Below the pieces are notes generated by a model that saw only the letters and a program-made list of their open reading frames with translations, ran no database searches and was not told the origin of the DNA. From positions 1-44,997 of the forward strand of contig CAMDZB010000010.1 in NCBI GenBank assembly GCA_945910645.1: 44,997 bases of DNA, written 5' to 3'. Below, piece by piece: positions 1 through 11,290 of the stretch (its first letter is position 1; each line of letters begins with the position of its first letter). The translations under genes were made by a program, and so were the position numbers. Source of the DNA: an uncultured Spirochaetaceae bacterium (lineage in GTDB: Bacteria; Spirochaetota; Spirochaetia; Sphaerochaetales; Sphaerochaetaceae).

Positions 1-4480
<4,480 letters not shown>

Positions 4481-4536
4481 AAATCTCCTATTCGCCTTTA
4501 TTTACCTTTATTTTTGTTAATTTTTAACAAACACTA

Positions 4537-4567
4537 CCCTAGAGGGCGTAAATTATTCCCCCTAGGG
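4537..4567 (-). terminator. Attenuator-like hairpin in the rplL-rpoB spacer
   Basis: On the minus strand, arm CCCTAGGGGG (4567-4558) can pair with CCCTCTAGGG (4546-4537). That gives ten base pairs including one G-U, around an 11-nt loop. The stretch after it is T-rich but interrupted (TAGTGTTTGTT), so termination would be partial. A second small inverted repeat, TTGTTAA/TTAACAA, follows at 4515-4530. In E. coli a partial terminator in the equivalent spacer lowers rpoBC transcription relative to rplJL; the same role here is an inference. The whole spacer is 124 bp. Confidence 0.55.
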
Positions 4568-4604
4568 TTGTTTTATATAATGAGTATAAGTTTGCTATTT
4601 GAAA

Positions 4605-5000
4605 TTATTTGATTTCGATTACGCAACCTGCTGCCTCAAGCTGAGCCTTAATCTTTGTAGCCTCATCTTTTGAAACGCCTTCCTTGATGTTTCCACCTGC
4701 AGGATTTTCAACAAGATCTTTAGCGTCCTTAAGACCAAGACCTGTAATTGCACGTACTTCCTTAATAGCTGCAATCTTCTTTGCAGGATCTGCACTCTTC
4801 ATGAATACAGTGAATTCTGTCTGCTCTTCAGCACCAGCTGCTCCTGCTGCATCACCTGCTGCCTGAGGGCCTGCAGCTACTACTGCTGCTGCAGCAGTAA
4901 CACCGAATTTCTCTTCCATTGCTTTAATTAAGTCAGCAATTTCCATTACACTCATTGATGCTATTGCTTCCAGCATCTCTTCCTGACTGATTTTTGCCAT
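4605..5000 (-). CDS. rplL: RplL, 50S ribosomal protein L7/L12
   Basis: This is a 131-residue acidic stalk protein of the large ribosomal subunit. It binds L10 in multiple copies and recruits and stimulates the translation GTPases. The N-terminal dimerisation region (about 1-35, [18 protein letters not shown]) leads into an alanine-rich hinge (about 36-60), and then a C-terminal domain with the hallmark [20 protein letters not shown]. The length matches the family. The ATG at 4998-5000 has a strong AAGGAGAG site upstream. It follows rplJ after 77 bp and precedes rpoB, the standard order. Confidence 0.98.
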   Translation of the reverse strand: MAKISQEEMLEAIASMSVMEIADLIKAMEEKFGVTAAAAVVAAGPQAAGDAAGAAGAEEQTEFTVFMKSADPAKKIAAIKEVRAITGLGLKDAKDLVENPAGGNIKEGVSKDEATKIKAQLEAAGCVIEIK

Positions 5001-5025
5001 ATTATCTCTCCTTATTTTTTTTTAT

Positions 5026-5064
5026 CCACAAGTGGCATGGCTTCGTATTGAAGACCAAATGTGG
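5026..5064 (-). promoter_or_regulatory. Structured spacer between rplJ and rplL
   Basis: The minus-strand transcript can form an outer CCACA/TGTGG pairing (5064-5060 with 5030-5026). Inside it is a hairpin GGTCTTC/GAAGCC around a five-base loop (5056-5039), with one bulged base. An A-rich tract and the rplL ribosome-binding site follow directly. The absence of a U-run argues against a terminator. It could set the higher translation rate that L7/L12 needs, act as a processing site, or bind L10-L12. None of these is shown. Confidence 0.4.
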
Positions 5065-5077
5065 TATTTGATTCTAA

Positions 5078-5590
5078 TTAAGCTGCAGTATTTGAAAGCT
5101 TCTCTTCCAAAGCCTTTAGTGTTGCAGCAAGCTTCTGTACAGGTGCCTTCATCGTACCCATTAGTGATGCGATAAGTTCCTTTCTTGTTGGGAGCTTTGA
5201 GTAAGCCTCGATCTTATCCTTATCGAAGTACTCGCCATCTAATAGTGCGCTCTTAACAGCAAGTCTACCTGTGTCTGACTGAGCCTTGAACAAGGCCTTT
5301 GCAATCTCATTTCCTCTATCACCCTTAACATATGCAATAGCTGTTGGGCCTTTAAAGTCATCCTCGTTGATTGGAGTGTTCATCTCTTTAAAAGCGATCT
5401 TTGCATACCTGTTCTTGATAACGCGGAGCGTTGAGTCCATCGCAAGTAGATTCTTTCTGAGAGCCTTCATCTCTTCAACAGTAAGTCCTCTGTAGTCTGC
5501 AAAGACATAGCCGTTGTACTTTTCAAACTCTTCTTTAAGAACCTTTACGTCAGCCTTTTTACCTTCTGTAATTTTTGTCTCGTATGCCAT
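5078..5590 (-). CDS. rplJ: RplJ, 50S ribosomal protein L10
   Basis: This is a 170-residue L10, the base of the ribosomal stalk that binds 23S rRNA with L11 and carries L7/L12 dimers on its C-terminal helix. The start MAYETKITEGKKADVKVLKE at 5588-5590 is preferred over in-frame codons further upstream because GGAGAG sits just before it and the length fits the family. Typical L10 segments are the YVFADYRGLTVEEMKALRK block (about 25-45) and the KNRYAKIAF block. The alanine- and leucine-rich C-terminal helix ends AAATLKALEEKLSNTAA-like. Only 10 bp separate it from rplA, leaving no room for the usual L10 leader RNA. Confidence 0.97.
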   Translation of the reverse strand: MAYETKITEGKKADVKVLKEEFEKYNGYVFADYRGLTVEEMKALRKNLLAMDSTLRVIKNRYAKIAFKEMNTPINEDDFKGPTAIAYVKGDRGNEIAKALFKAQSDTGRLAVKSALLDGEYFDKDKIEAYSKLPTRKELIASLMGTMKAPVQKLAATLKALEEKLSNTAA

Positions 5591-5600
5591 AACTCTCTCC

Positions 5601-6284
5601 TTACACGTTTGCAATGGCTGTGTCAATCATGACGCCTGGTGTCATTGTGCCTGCAAGAGCGATAGTTTCAACGAATACGCCTTTTGTATCCTGTGGCTTT
5701 CTTCTTGCAATTTCGATAACAGCTGTCTTTGCGTTGTCTGCTAAATCCTCAGCTGACATTGAAAGTTTACCGACCTTCAAGTGTACAACGCCTGACTTGT
5801 CTGAGCGGAACTCAACTCTTCCCTGCTTAAGTTCAGCAAGAGCTCCGCGGATGTCTGTTGTAACTGTGTGTGTCTTTGGGTTTGGCATAAGTCCACGACG
5901 ACCAAGGATAGGACCAAGTTTACCTACTTCCTTCATCATGTCTGGTGTTGCAACACAGATGTCGAACTCATCCCAACCGCCCTTGATCTTCTCGATTAAG
6001 TCCATGTCTCCAACATAAGTTGCGCCAGCGTCTTTTGCTTCCTGAGCTTTATCGTCGCGTGCAAATACAAGGATCTTTTTCTCCTCACCAAAGTTGTGTG
6101 GGAACAACAATGTGTCACGTACGCTCTGTGACTTCTTTAATGATAGCTTGACGTGAAGCTCAAGACTCTCGTCAAATTTTGCATATGCTAAACTCTTAAT
6201 GAGTGATGATGCCTCTTCTACTGAGTAAAGCTTACCTTTTTCGATCTTCTTTACTGCTTCCTGATATTTCTTTCCTCTTTTCAT
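5601..6284 (-). CDS. rplA: RplA, 50S ribosomal protein L1
   Basis: This is a 227-residue L1, which binds the mobile L1 stalk of 23S rRNA, helps release E-site tRNA, and in many bacteria represses its own operon by binding the mRNA leader. The start [20 protein letters not shown] and the signature [10 protein letters not shown] (about residues 128-137) with the upstream [10 protein letters not shown] are diagnostic. The ATG overlaps the rplK stop as ATGA, so the two are translationally coupled. A GGAG site lies within the end of rplK. The L1-target-like hairpin upstream of rplK fits autogenous control of both genes. Confidence 0.98.
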   Translation of the reverse strand: MKRGKKYQEAVKKIEKGKLYSVEEASSLIKSLAYAKFDESLELHVKLSLKKSQSVRDTLLFPHNFGEEKKILVFARDDKAQEAKDAGATYVGDMDLIEKIKGGWDEFDICVATPDMMKEVGKLGPILGRRGLMPNPKTHTVTTDIRGALAELKQGRVEFRSDKSGVVHLKVGKLSMSAEDLADNAKTAVIEIARRKPQDTKGVFVETIALAGTMTPGVMIDTAIANV

Positions 6285-6709
6285 TTGACAATCTCCACTC
6301 CCATTGAACGAGCTGTTCCTGCGATAATCTTCTTTGCAGCCTCAATGTCGTTTGCGTTCAAATCAGGCATCTTAGCCTTTGCAATTGACTCAAGCTGAGC
6401 TTCTGTAAGCTTTCCAACCTTATCTTTGTTTGGAACGCCTGAAGCCTTCTCAAGATGAAGCTCCTTTTTGATTAAAACAGCAGCTGGTGGTGTTTTAAGG
6501 ATAAAGCTGAATGATTTATCAGCATAGACAGTAAGAACTACTGGAATGATCAATCCTGGTTCAAAGCTCTTTGATTTCTCGTTGAACTGCTGAACGAACT
6601 GAGGTGCTGATACTCCGTGTGGACCAAGTGCAGGTCCAATTGGTGGTGCAGGTGTTGCCTTTTGAGCAGGACACTGCAACTTAATTACGGCTGTAACTTT
6701 CTTAGCCAT
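6281..6709 (-). CDS. rplK: RplK, 50S ribosomal protein L11
   Basis: This is a 142-residue L11, which binds the GTPase-associated centre of 23S rRNA and is needed for stringent-response sensing. The start [20 protein letters not shown] was chosen because it matches the family N-terminus and has AGGAG upstream; in-frame codons further upstream fall in the leader hairpin. The [22 protein letters not shown] block (about residues 20-41) and the C-terminal [10 protein letters not shown] block are characteristic. It follows nusG after 56 bp, a spacer holding a compound hairpin, and overlaps rplA by four bases. Confidence 0.98.
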   Translation of the reverse strand: MAKKVTAVIKLQCPAQKATPAPPIGPALGPHGVSAPQFVQQFNEKSKSFEPGLIIPVVLTVYADKSFSFILKTPPAAVLIKKELHLEKASGVPNKDKVGKLTEAQLESIAKAKMPDLNANDIEAAKKIIAGTARSMGVEIVK

Positions 6710-6722
6710 TGTATACTCCTTC

Positions 6723-6757
6723 GTGGTAATTACGACTAGCGTCAACTAGTCTTCCAC
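6723..6757 (-). promoter_or_regulatory. Compound hairpin immediately upstream of rplK (candidate L1-binding leader)
   Basis: In the minus-strand transcript, GACTAG and CTAGTC pair perfectly (6751-6746 with 6739-6734) around the six-base loop TTGACG. An outer GTGG/CCAC stem (6757-6754 with 6726-6723) is separated from it by an asymmetric internal loop of two and seven bases. The structure ends only a few bases before the rplK ribosome-binding site. L1 targets on mRNA are known to be stem-loops with an asymmetric internal loop placed upstream of the L11-L1 genes, so position and architecture fit. I could not align the loop to a known L1 consensus. Confidence 0.5.
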
Positions 6758-6765
6758 TAATTTTT

Positions 6766-7335
6766 TTAAATCTTTTCTGCATCCTCTGTGTCGATGTCGA
6801 CAATAGTAGGACGACCAAATATCTCTACGGACACCTTTAAGCGTCCTCTCTCTTTCATAACTTCTTCAACCACGCCCTGGAACTCTGCAAACGAACCGTT
6901 CTTGATGTAGATTCTGTCGCCCTTGTCGAAGGTTGTAAATACCTGTGTTGGGTTTGATGACTTAATCTCACCTGTAAGCTCAAATATATTTCTAACCTCT
7001 GCAGGAGTTAGTGGCATTGGCCTTGATCCACGAGCTGTTGTAGCGTTTACAAAACCTGTTACGCCCTCAACGCTCTTTACCATAAATATTACTCTCTTAA
7101 CTTCCTCAAAGTCGTCTGGCATGTCCAACTCAAGAAGTATGTAACCTGGCAATATCTTTGACTTTCGCTCTCTCTGCTTTCCGTCCTTTGTATCTTTGAT
7201 TACACGGATTGGAACTCTAACGTCAAGGCAGTACTTGCCGAGATTTGATCCGCTTTCCATCATCAGGCGGATTTGATGTTCAATCTTCTGCTCCCATCCT
7301 GAGAATGTATGAACTGCGTACCATCCTTTTGCCAT
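6766..7335 (-). CDS. nusG: NusG, transcription elongation/termination factor
   Basis: This is a 189-residue NusG that clamps RNA polymerase through its NGN domain and contacts Rho or ribosomal S10 through its KOW domain. The start MAKGWYAVHTFSGWEQKIEH is the standard N-terminus, and the upstream in-frame residues lie within secE. The NGN region includes the YILLELDMPDDFEEVKRVIF segment. The linker holds RPMPLTPAEV, and the C-terminal KOW motif reads FDKGDRIYIKNGSFAEFQGVV-like (about 130-150). The gene starts 2 bp after the secE stop, so they form one unit. Confidence 0.97.
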   Translation of the reverse strand: MAKGWYAVHTFSGWEQKIEHQIRLMMESGSNLGKYCLDVRVPIRVIKDTKDGKQRERKSKILPGYILLELDMPDDFEEVKRVIFMVKSVEGVTGFVNATTARGSRPMPLTPAEVRNIFELTGEIKSSNPTQVFTTFDKGDRIYIKNGSFAEFQGVVEEVMKERGRLKVSVEIFGRPTIVDIDTEDAEKI

Positions 7336-7337
7336 GA

Positions 7338-7520
7338 TTAACTCCCAAATACAAGAAGCGCGCCACGTAGGAGCAACCAATCGACTAATCCAAGGATGAC
7401 TGCAACAATAATTGTGGAAATAACAACTACACGTGTGGAATGAACTACTTCTTTTCTAGACGGCCATGAGACCCTCTTCATCTCTCTAAAACAATCTTTA
7501 AGATATCTGAAAAACTTCAT
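7338..7520 (-). CDS. secE: SecE, preprotein translocase subunit
   Basis: This is a 60-residue single-span SecE, the clamp subunit of the SecYEG channel in the inner membrane. A basic amphipathic helix with the conserved REMKRVSWPSRKEV segment (residues 13-26) precedes one transmembrane helix (about residues 32-52). This is the short form found in most bacteria outside the gamma-proteobacteria. It lies between tRNA-Trp and nusG, the common arrangement. Confidence 0.95.
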   Translation of the reverse strand: MKFFRYLKDCFREMKRVSWPSRKEVVHSTRVVVISTIIVAVILGLVDWLLLRGALLVFGS

Positions 7521-7556
7521 CTATAATTCTCCATCAAAAACACTCAATAAAAAGTA

Positions 7557-7630
7557 CAGGCCAGGAGGGATTCGAACCCCCGACGCTCGGTTTTGGAGAC
7601 CGACGCTCTAACCGCTGGAGCTACTGACCT
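7557..7630 (-). tRNA. tRNA-Trp (anticodon CCA)
   Basis: The minus strand from 7630 folds as a cloverleaf. Acceptor arms AGGTCAG and CTGGCCT pair over seven positions with one G-U. The anticodon stem TCGGT/ACCGA encloses the loop CTCCAAA, giving anticodon CCA. The T arm contains GGTTCGAATCC. CCA is not encoded at the 3' end. It lies between rpmG and secE, as in many bacteria. Confidence 0.95.
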
Positions 7631-7636
7631 ATATAA

Positions 7637-7813
7637 TTATTTGATTTTTGCTTCCTTATGAAGAGTATGCTTGTGTTCAAATGGGCAATACTTCATCAAT
7701 TCCATCTTTCCTTGAGTATTACGTCTATTCTTCTCTGTTGTGTAATTCTTTCTCTTACACTCGCTGCACTGAAGAGCAATCTTTTCAACTGGCCCCTTTT
7801 TCTTACCTGCCAT
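7637..7813 (-). CDS. rpmG: RpmG, 50S ribosomal protein L33
   Basis: This is a 58-residue L33 starting [20 protein letters not shown]. The core [20 protein letters not shown] and the C-terminal [11 protein letters not shown] are typical. Residues 16-19 form one CxxC and a single further Cys lies at 43 (CPFEH). This is the three-cysteine version seen in some zinc-type L33 proteins, so zinc binding is uncertain. The start is set by the family length and by GGAG upstream; codons further upstream run into tRNA-Thr. The gene sits between two tRNAs and must be released by tRNA processing. Confidence 0.96.
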   Translation of the reverse strand: MAGKKKGPVEKIALQCSECKRKNYTTEKNRRNTQGKMELMKYCPFEHKHTLHKEAKIK

Positions 7814-7834
7814 AACACTTCTCCTTTTGTCATG

Positions 7835-7907
7835 AGCCCCCAGGCGGAATTGAACCGCCGACCTCAACCTTACCATGGTTGCGCTCTACCGACTGAGCTA
7901 TAAGGGC
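7835..7907 (-). tRNA. tRNA-Thr (anticodon GGT)
   Basis: The minus strand from 7907 gives the acceptor stem GCCCTTA/TGGGGGC (two G-T pairs), the D arm GCTCAGTCGGTAGAGC, the anticodon stem CAACC/GGTTG with loop ATGGTAA (anticodon GGT), and the T arm GCGGTTCAATTCCGC. CCA is not encoded. It is the first transcribed element of the cluster, about 28 bases after the predicted transcription start. Confidence 0.95.
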
Positions 7908-7941
7908 GCTTAAGCCGATAGACGGCAATATGACAACGTAT

Positions 7942-7971
7942 ATTTTAGTTGATTTACAAAAAAATAGTCAA
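7942..7971 (-). promoter_or_regulatory. Promoter of the tRNA-Thr/rpmG/secE/nusG/rpl/rpo cluster
   Basis: A -35 TTGACT (7971-7966) and a -10 TAAAAT (7947-7942) are separated by 18 bases, with a T-rich spacer. Start of transcription is expected near 7935. A small GCCG/CGGC hairpin lies between there and the tRNA. The consensus-like boxes and the stable-RNA genes downstream suggest a strong growth-linked promoter. No terminator for comF is visible in the 99-bp gap, so read-through is possible. Confidence 0.65.
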
Positions 7972-8006
7972 GTCAATTTGATAAAGTTTATGTATATCAT
8001 AACCTT

Positions 8007-8720
8007 TTATTGTAGAAGAAGGTCCTCGCTATAGAGCGTCAGTCCGATTATGTTAGATTTCGCCTTCAGCTCTGTAAGTAGTTTGATGCATTCTCGTATT
8101 GATGATCCTGTTGTAATCACATCATCAAACACGATGATGTTCTCAGCGTTATTTATGATGTTAGTAGCATCATCTACAAGCCTAAACTTGCCTGACGCCT
8201 CCTTTCGCCTGTCCTTACTCGAGAGCCTCTTTTGCTCATGTGTTGATCTCTTTGCAAGTTCAAAAAGGTTAAAAAACGGAACGTCTGTACGCCTGAGCAC
8301 CTCAATGCACTGGTCAAAGCCGCGGTTTTTAAGTCCACTCTTTGATGAGGGAAGCGGAACAATAATCGTGTTGTCATCCCTAAAGATGTGATTCGAGAGC
8401 CATCTGTTTATGTAATTGCTGAAAAACTCTGATGCGTTTATATTCCCCTCGCTCTTGAAGTAATTAAGGGCATCTCGTGCCTTAAGCTCGTACTTAAAGA
8501 GAGAGTAAACAGGGTATCTTTTATACATTATCACTACGCCTCGTTCCGCGTTTTTGTCATTCTTTATGAGAGACTCCTCAATTTTCTCCTTACAGGCTGT
8601 ACAAAACGGAAGTCCGCTTTTAATCGAGGAGATATCGTATGGTGAATTACATAAAGGGCAGTCTGATAACGTGTGGTGTAGTGCATTTGTAATTTTATTC
8701 ACTCGTGTTTTGATGCTCAC
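8007..8720 (-). CDS. comF: ComF-family phosphoribosyltransferase-like protein
   Basis: This is a 237-residue ComF-type protein. An N-terminal zinc-finger-like pair (CPLC at 21-24 and CTAC at 40-43) precedes a type I phosphoribosyltransferase domain with the PRPP-binding motif IIVFDDVITTGSS at about residues 191-203. ComF proteins are linked to DNA uptake in naturally competent bacteria, but many non-competent species carry them, so the role here is open. The GTG start at 8718-8720 overlaps the mutS stop (GTGA) and has no clear ribosome-binding site, so translation probably depends on coupling to mutS. It is the last gene of the rfbA-tamB-bamA-mutS group. Confidence 0.85.
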   Translation of the reverse strand: MSIKTRVNKITNALHHTLSDCPLCNSPYDISSIKSGLPFCTACKEKIEESLIKNDKNAERGVVIMYKRYPVYSLFKYELKARDALNYFKSEGNINASEFFSNYINRWLSNHIFRDDNTIIVPLPSSKSGLKNRGFDQCIEVLRRTDVPFFNLFELAKRSTHEQKRLSSKDRRKEASGKFRLVDDATNIINNAENIIVFDDVITTGSSIRECIKLLTELKAKSNIIGLTLYSEDLLLQ

Positions 8721-11290
8721 GTGTTCACTTTACTCTTAAGTTCATCGATAAAACGCATAGCATCAAGGGGCGTGGATGAGTTGATGTCAAATGATGTGAT
8801 CATCTCCTTGATCTCTCTGTACTTGATCCCACTCTCATCCTCGTATTCAGGCTCATCGTCAAAGAGGCCTTTATCGTAATACGTGCCCTGGTCTTTTAAG
8901 TCCTCCTTGGATGTTTTGATCTTATCAAGAAGTTCACGTGCAAGGAAGAGCACAGCCTCCGGTACCCCTGCAAGGGATGCAACGTGTACGCCATAGCTTG
9001 ATGATGCAACTCCATTAATTACACGGCGTAAAAAATGTACATCGCCGTTTTTAGGCTCATCAACTTCAAGCGTTGCCTTTATAATGTTATTCTCAAGCTT
9101 TTTTGATGCAATCGAGATGTAGTGGGTTGCAAACAGCGTCTTGATCTTCTTCTTTGCAAGGTAGTGCATCACGCTCTCGGCAATAGCCATGCCGTCATCT
9201 GAACCTGTACCTCTGCCTATTTCATCAAGGATTATGAATGAGTCCTTTGTGGCATTTCTAAGGATGAGGGCAGTCTCCTTCATCTCTACAAAGAACGTGC
9301 TCTCCCCTCCTGCGATATTATCGTTAAAGCCAAGGCGTGAGTAGATTCGATCAACAGGCGTAATGATGGCACTATCTGCACTCACGAATGATCCAAGCTG
9401 CGCCATTATGATAATAAGTGCATTCTGCCTAAGGTAGGTGCTCTTTCCTGCCATGTTAGGACCTGTGATGAGCATAAAAGTTCTATCTGTTGTGTTTATG
9501 TCGATTGAGTTTGGTATGAACTGACCCTTTGATGCAAACTTCTCAACAATCGGGTGGCGCCCCTTTTGAATTCTAAGCTCACCTGTTTTTGTAAAGTGCG
9601 GACGTGTATACTTTCCGTTTATTGCGGCAAGGGCAAGGCTTATGAAGAAGTCTATTTCCTTTATTCCTTCTGCGATGTTAAGAATGTCGATTGCCTTTTT
9701 AATCACCTTAAGTACAAGGGCGTTAAAGAGTGAGGCGTCGAGCTTCTCCTCCTCGTACTCAGACCTGTCCTTCTCCTTTTCAAGATCCTTAAGATACGGC
9801 GTGATGTAGCGGTGTGAGTTCACAAGCGTCTGCACTTCCTGCCACTCTTCCGGCACCTTTGATACAAATGATGGGGTAACATCAAGGGTAAAGCCGAACA
9901 CCTTACTTGTTCCAAGCTTTAAATTTTGTATCCCAGTTTCTGCCTTTAATTTCTGGATGTATTCTGTAACGATTTCATCCCCATGTTCCTTAAAGCGTCG
10001 CTTTTCATCGAGTGCGTTATTGACCCCGCTCTTCATGAGGCGTTTACTTGCAATGTCATCATCGACTGTCTCATCAATCTCCTTGCCAAGTAAAAGTACC
10101 TCGTTAATTCCATTTATATCGATGTTCTTAAAAAGCGATGCGTACGGCGTATCTTTATTCCCATTTAGGATATTTCCGACTGCGGATAGCGACTTTGAAA
10201 GGCGTAAAAGCTGATACTTTTTAACACTTCCATTCATGATAAAGATGCTCATCCTCTCAATGTCGTATACAGACGTAAGTAGGCTCTTTATGCGCGTCCT
10301 TTCCTTCTCTTCATTTATAAAGTACTCAACCCAATCAAGGCGCTCCTCAATCTTCTTTACATCCCTAAGCGGTGACATCACCCTCTCTTTAAGGGCTCTC
10401 TGCCCCATAGCTGTGGATGTATAGTTAAGGGTACCAAAGAGCGATTGTGTGTTGTTCCTATCCTTTGACGTCTTTACTATCTCAAGACTCCTTAAGGCAT
10501 TCTCATCAAGAAGAAGCGTATCCTTTTCACTCTCAACCGTAAGTGATGATATGTGAAGCGATGGAAGGAGATTAAGGAGTTTAAAGTAGTCAAAGAGGCC
10601 TCCAACTGCTCCCCAAAGCGGTGATGTTTGATCAAGCTCTGAAAACGACACAGTTATTGTTCCAAGCGCCTCTTTAAAGATATTGATGCCAAAACGGGTG
10701 GTAAACGATGAATGTGGGAATTTGTTGATTACAGCTCCTTTCTCATCAAGGCGCGCTCTCTTATCCTTATCTGTAAAATAATCATCATCGCTTACGACAA
10801 TCTCCTTGATTCTACAGAATGAGATGAAGGCTAAAAGCGAATCAAAATCATCGAATTTTCTTACAATATAGCGCCCGGTTGAAATGTCTCCTCTACAGGT
10901 GTAGTACTCGCCGTTCTCACTGTAGTACGAGAGGATATAGTTCGGGCTTGATTCATCAAGAAAATCCTCATCAAAGACTGCACCTGGAGTGATTACTCTT
11001 ACAACCTTACGCTGCATTAAGGATCCATTTGGAGAGCCAATCTGCTCGCATATTGCAATCTTCTTTCCGTAGTCCAAAAGACGCTTTATATAGGTTGATG
11101 CCGCATGGTATGGAATGCCGCACATTGGAGTCTCAACACGTGCTGTAAGCGTGAGGTTCAGAAGGCTTGACACCTCGATGGCATCGTCCATGAACATCTC
11201 ATAAAAATCTCCAAGGCGGAAAAATAGGATTGAATCTTTATTCTCCTCCTTGAGGCTTAAGTATTGCTCAATTAAAGGAGATTTTTTCAT
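8717..11290 (-). CDS. mutS: MutS, DNA mismatch recognition ATPase
   Basis: This is an 857-residue MutS, normal length for MutS1. The mismatch-reading Phe-x-Glu motif is Phe29-Tyr30-Glu31 in GDFYEMF. The lever and clamp regions lie in the middle. The ATPase domain has Walker A GPNMAGKST (about residue 620), Walker B with FIILDEIGRGTGSDDG, and the downstream ATHY segment. The ATG at 11288-11290 shares one base with the bamA stop (TAATG), so re-initiation is likely. An in-frame extension upstream overlaps bamA by 22 codons and adds nothing family-like. The partner MutL is not in the window. Confidence 0.97.
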   Translation of the reverse strand: MKKSPLIEQYLSLKEENKDSILFFRLGDFYEMFMDDAIEVSSLLNLTLTARVETPMCGIPYHAASTYIKRLLDYGKKIAICEQIGSPNGSLMQRKVVRVITPGAVFDEDFLDESSPNYILSYYSENGEYYTCRGDISTGRYIVRKFDDFDSLLAFISFCRIKEIVVSDDDYFTDKDKRARLDEKGAVINKFPHSSFTTRFGINIFKEALGTITVSFSELDQTSPLWGAVGGLFDYFKLLNLLPSLHISSLTVESEKDTLLLDENALRSLEIVKTSKDRNNTQSLFGTLNYTSTAMGQRALKERVMSPLRDVKKIEERLDWVEYFINEEKERTRIKSLLTSVYDIERMSIFIMNGSVKKYQLLRLSKSLSAVGNILNGNKDTPYASLFKNIDINGINEVLLLGKEIDETVDDDIASKRLMKSGVNNALDEKRRFKEHGDEIVTEYIQKLKAETGIQNLKLGTSKVFGFTLDVTPSFVSKVPEEWQEVQTLVNSHRYITPYLKDLEKEKDRSEYEEEKLDASLFNALVLKVIKKAIDILNIAEGIKEIDFFISLALAAINGKYTRPHFTKTGELRIQKGRHPIVEKFASKGQFIPNSIDINTTDRTFMLITGPNMAGKSTYLRQNALIIIMAQLGSFVSADSAIITPVDRIYSRLGFNDNIAGGESTFFVEMKETALILRNATKDSFIILDEIGRGTGSDDGMAIAESVMHYLAKKKIKTLFATHYISIASKKLENNIIKATLEVDEPKNGDVHFLRRVINGVASSSYGVHVASLAGVPEAVLFLARELLDKIKTSKEDLKDQGTYYDKGLFDDEPEYEDESGIKYREIKEMITSFDINSSTPLDAMRFIDELKSKVNT

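Noticed and set aside
7637-7813. Loss of a zinc cysteine in L33
   Set aside because: Three-cysteine L33 proteins with one CxxC and a single later Cys occur in other bacteria, so this is not notable.
7908-8006. Terminator for comF before the tRNA-Thr promoter
   Set aside because: Only a five-pair TTATG/CATAA stem without a U-run is present, which is too weak.
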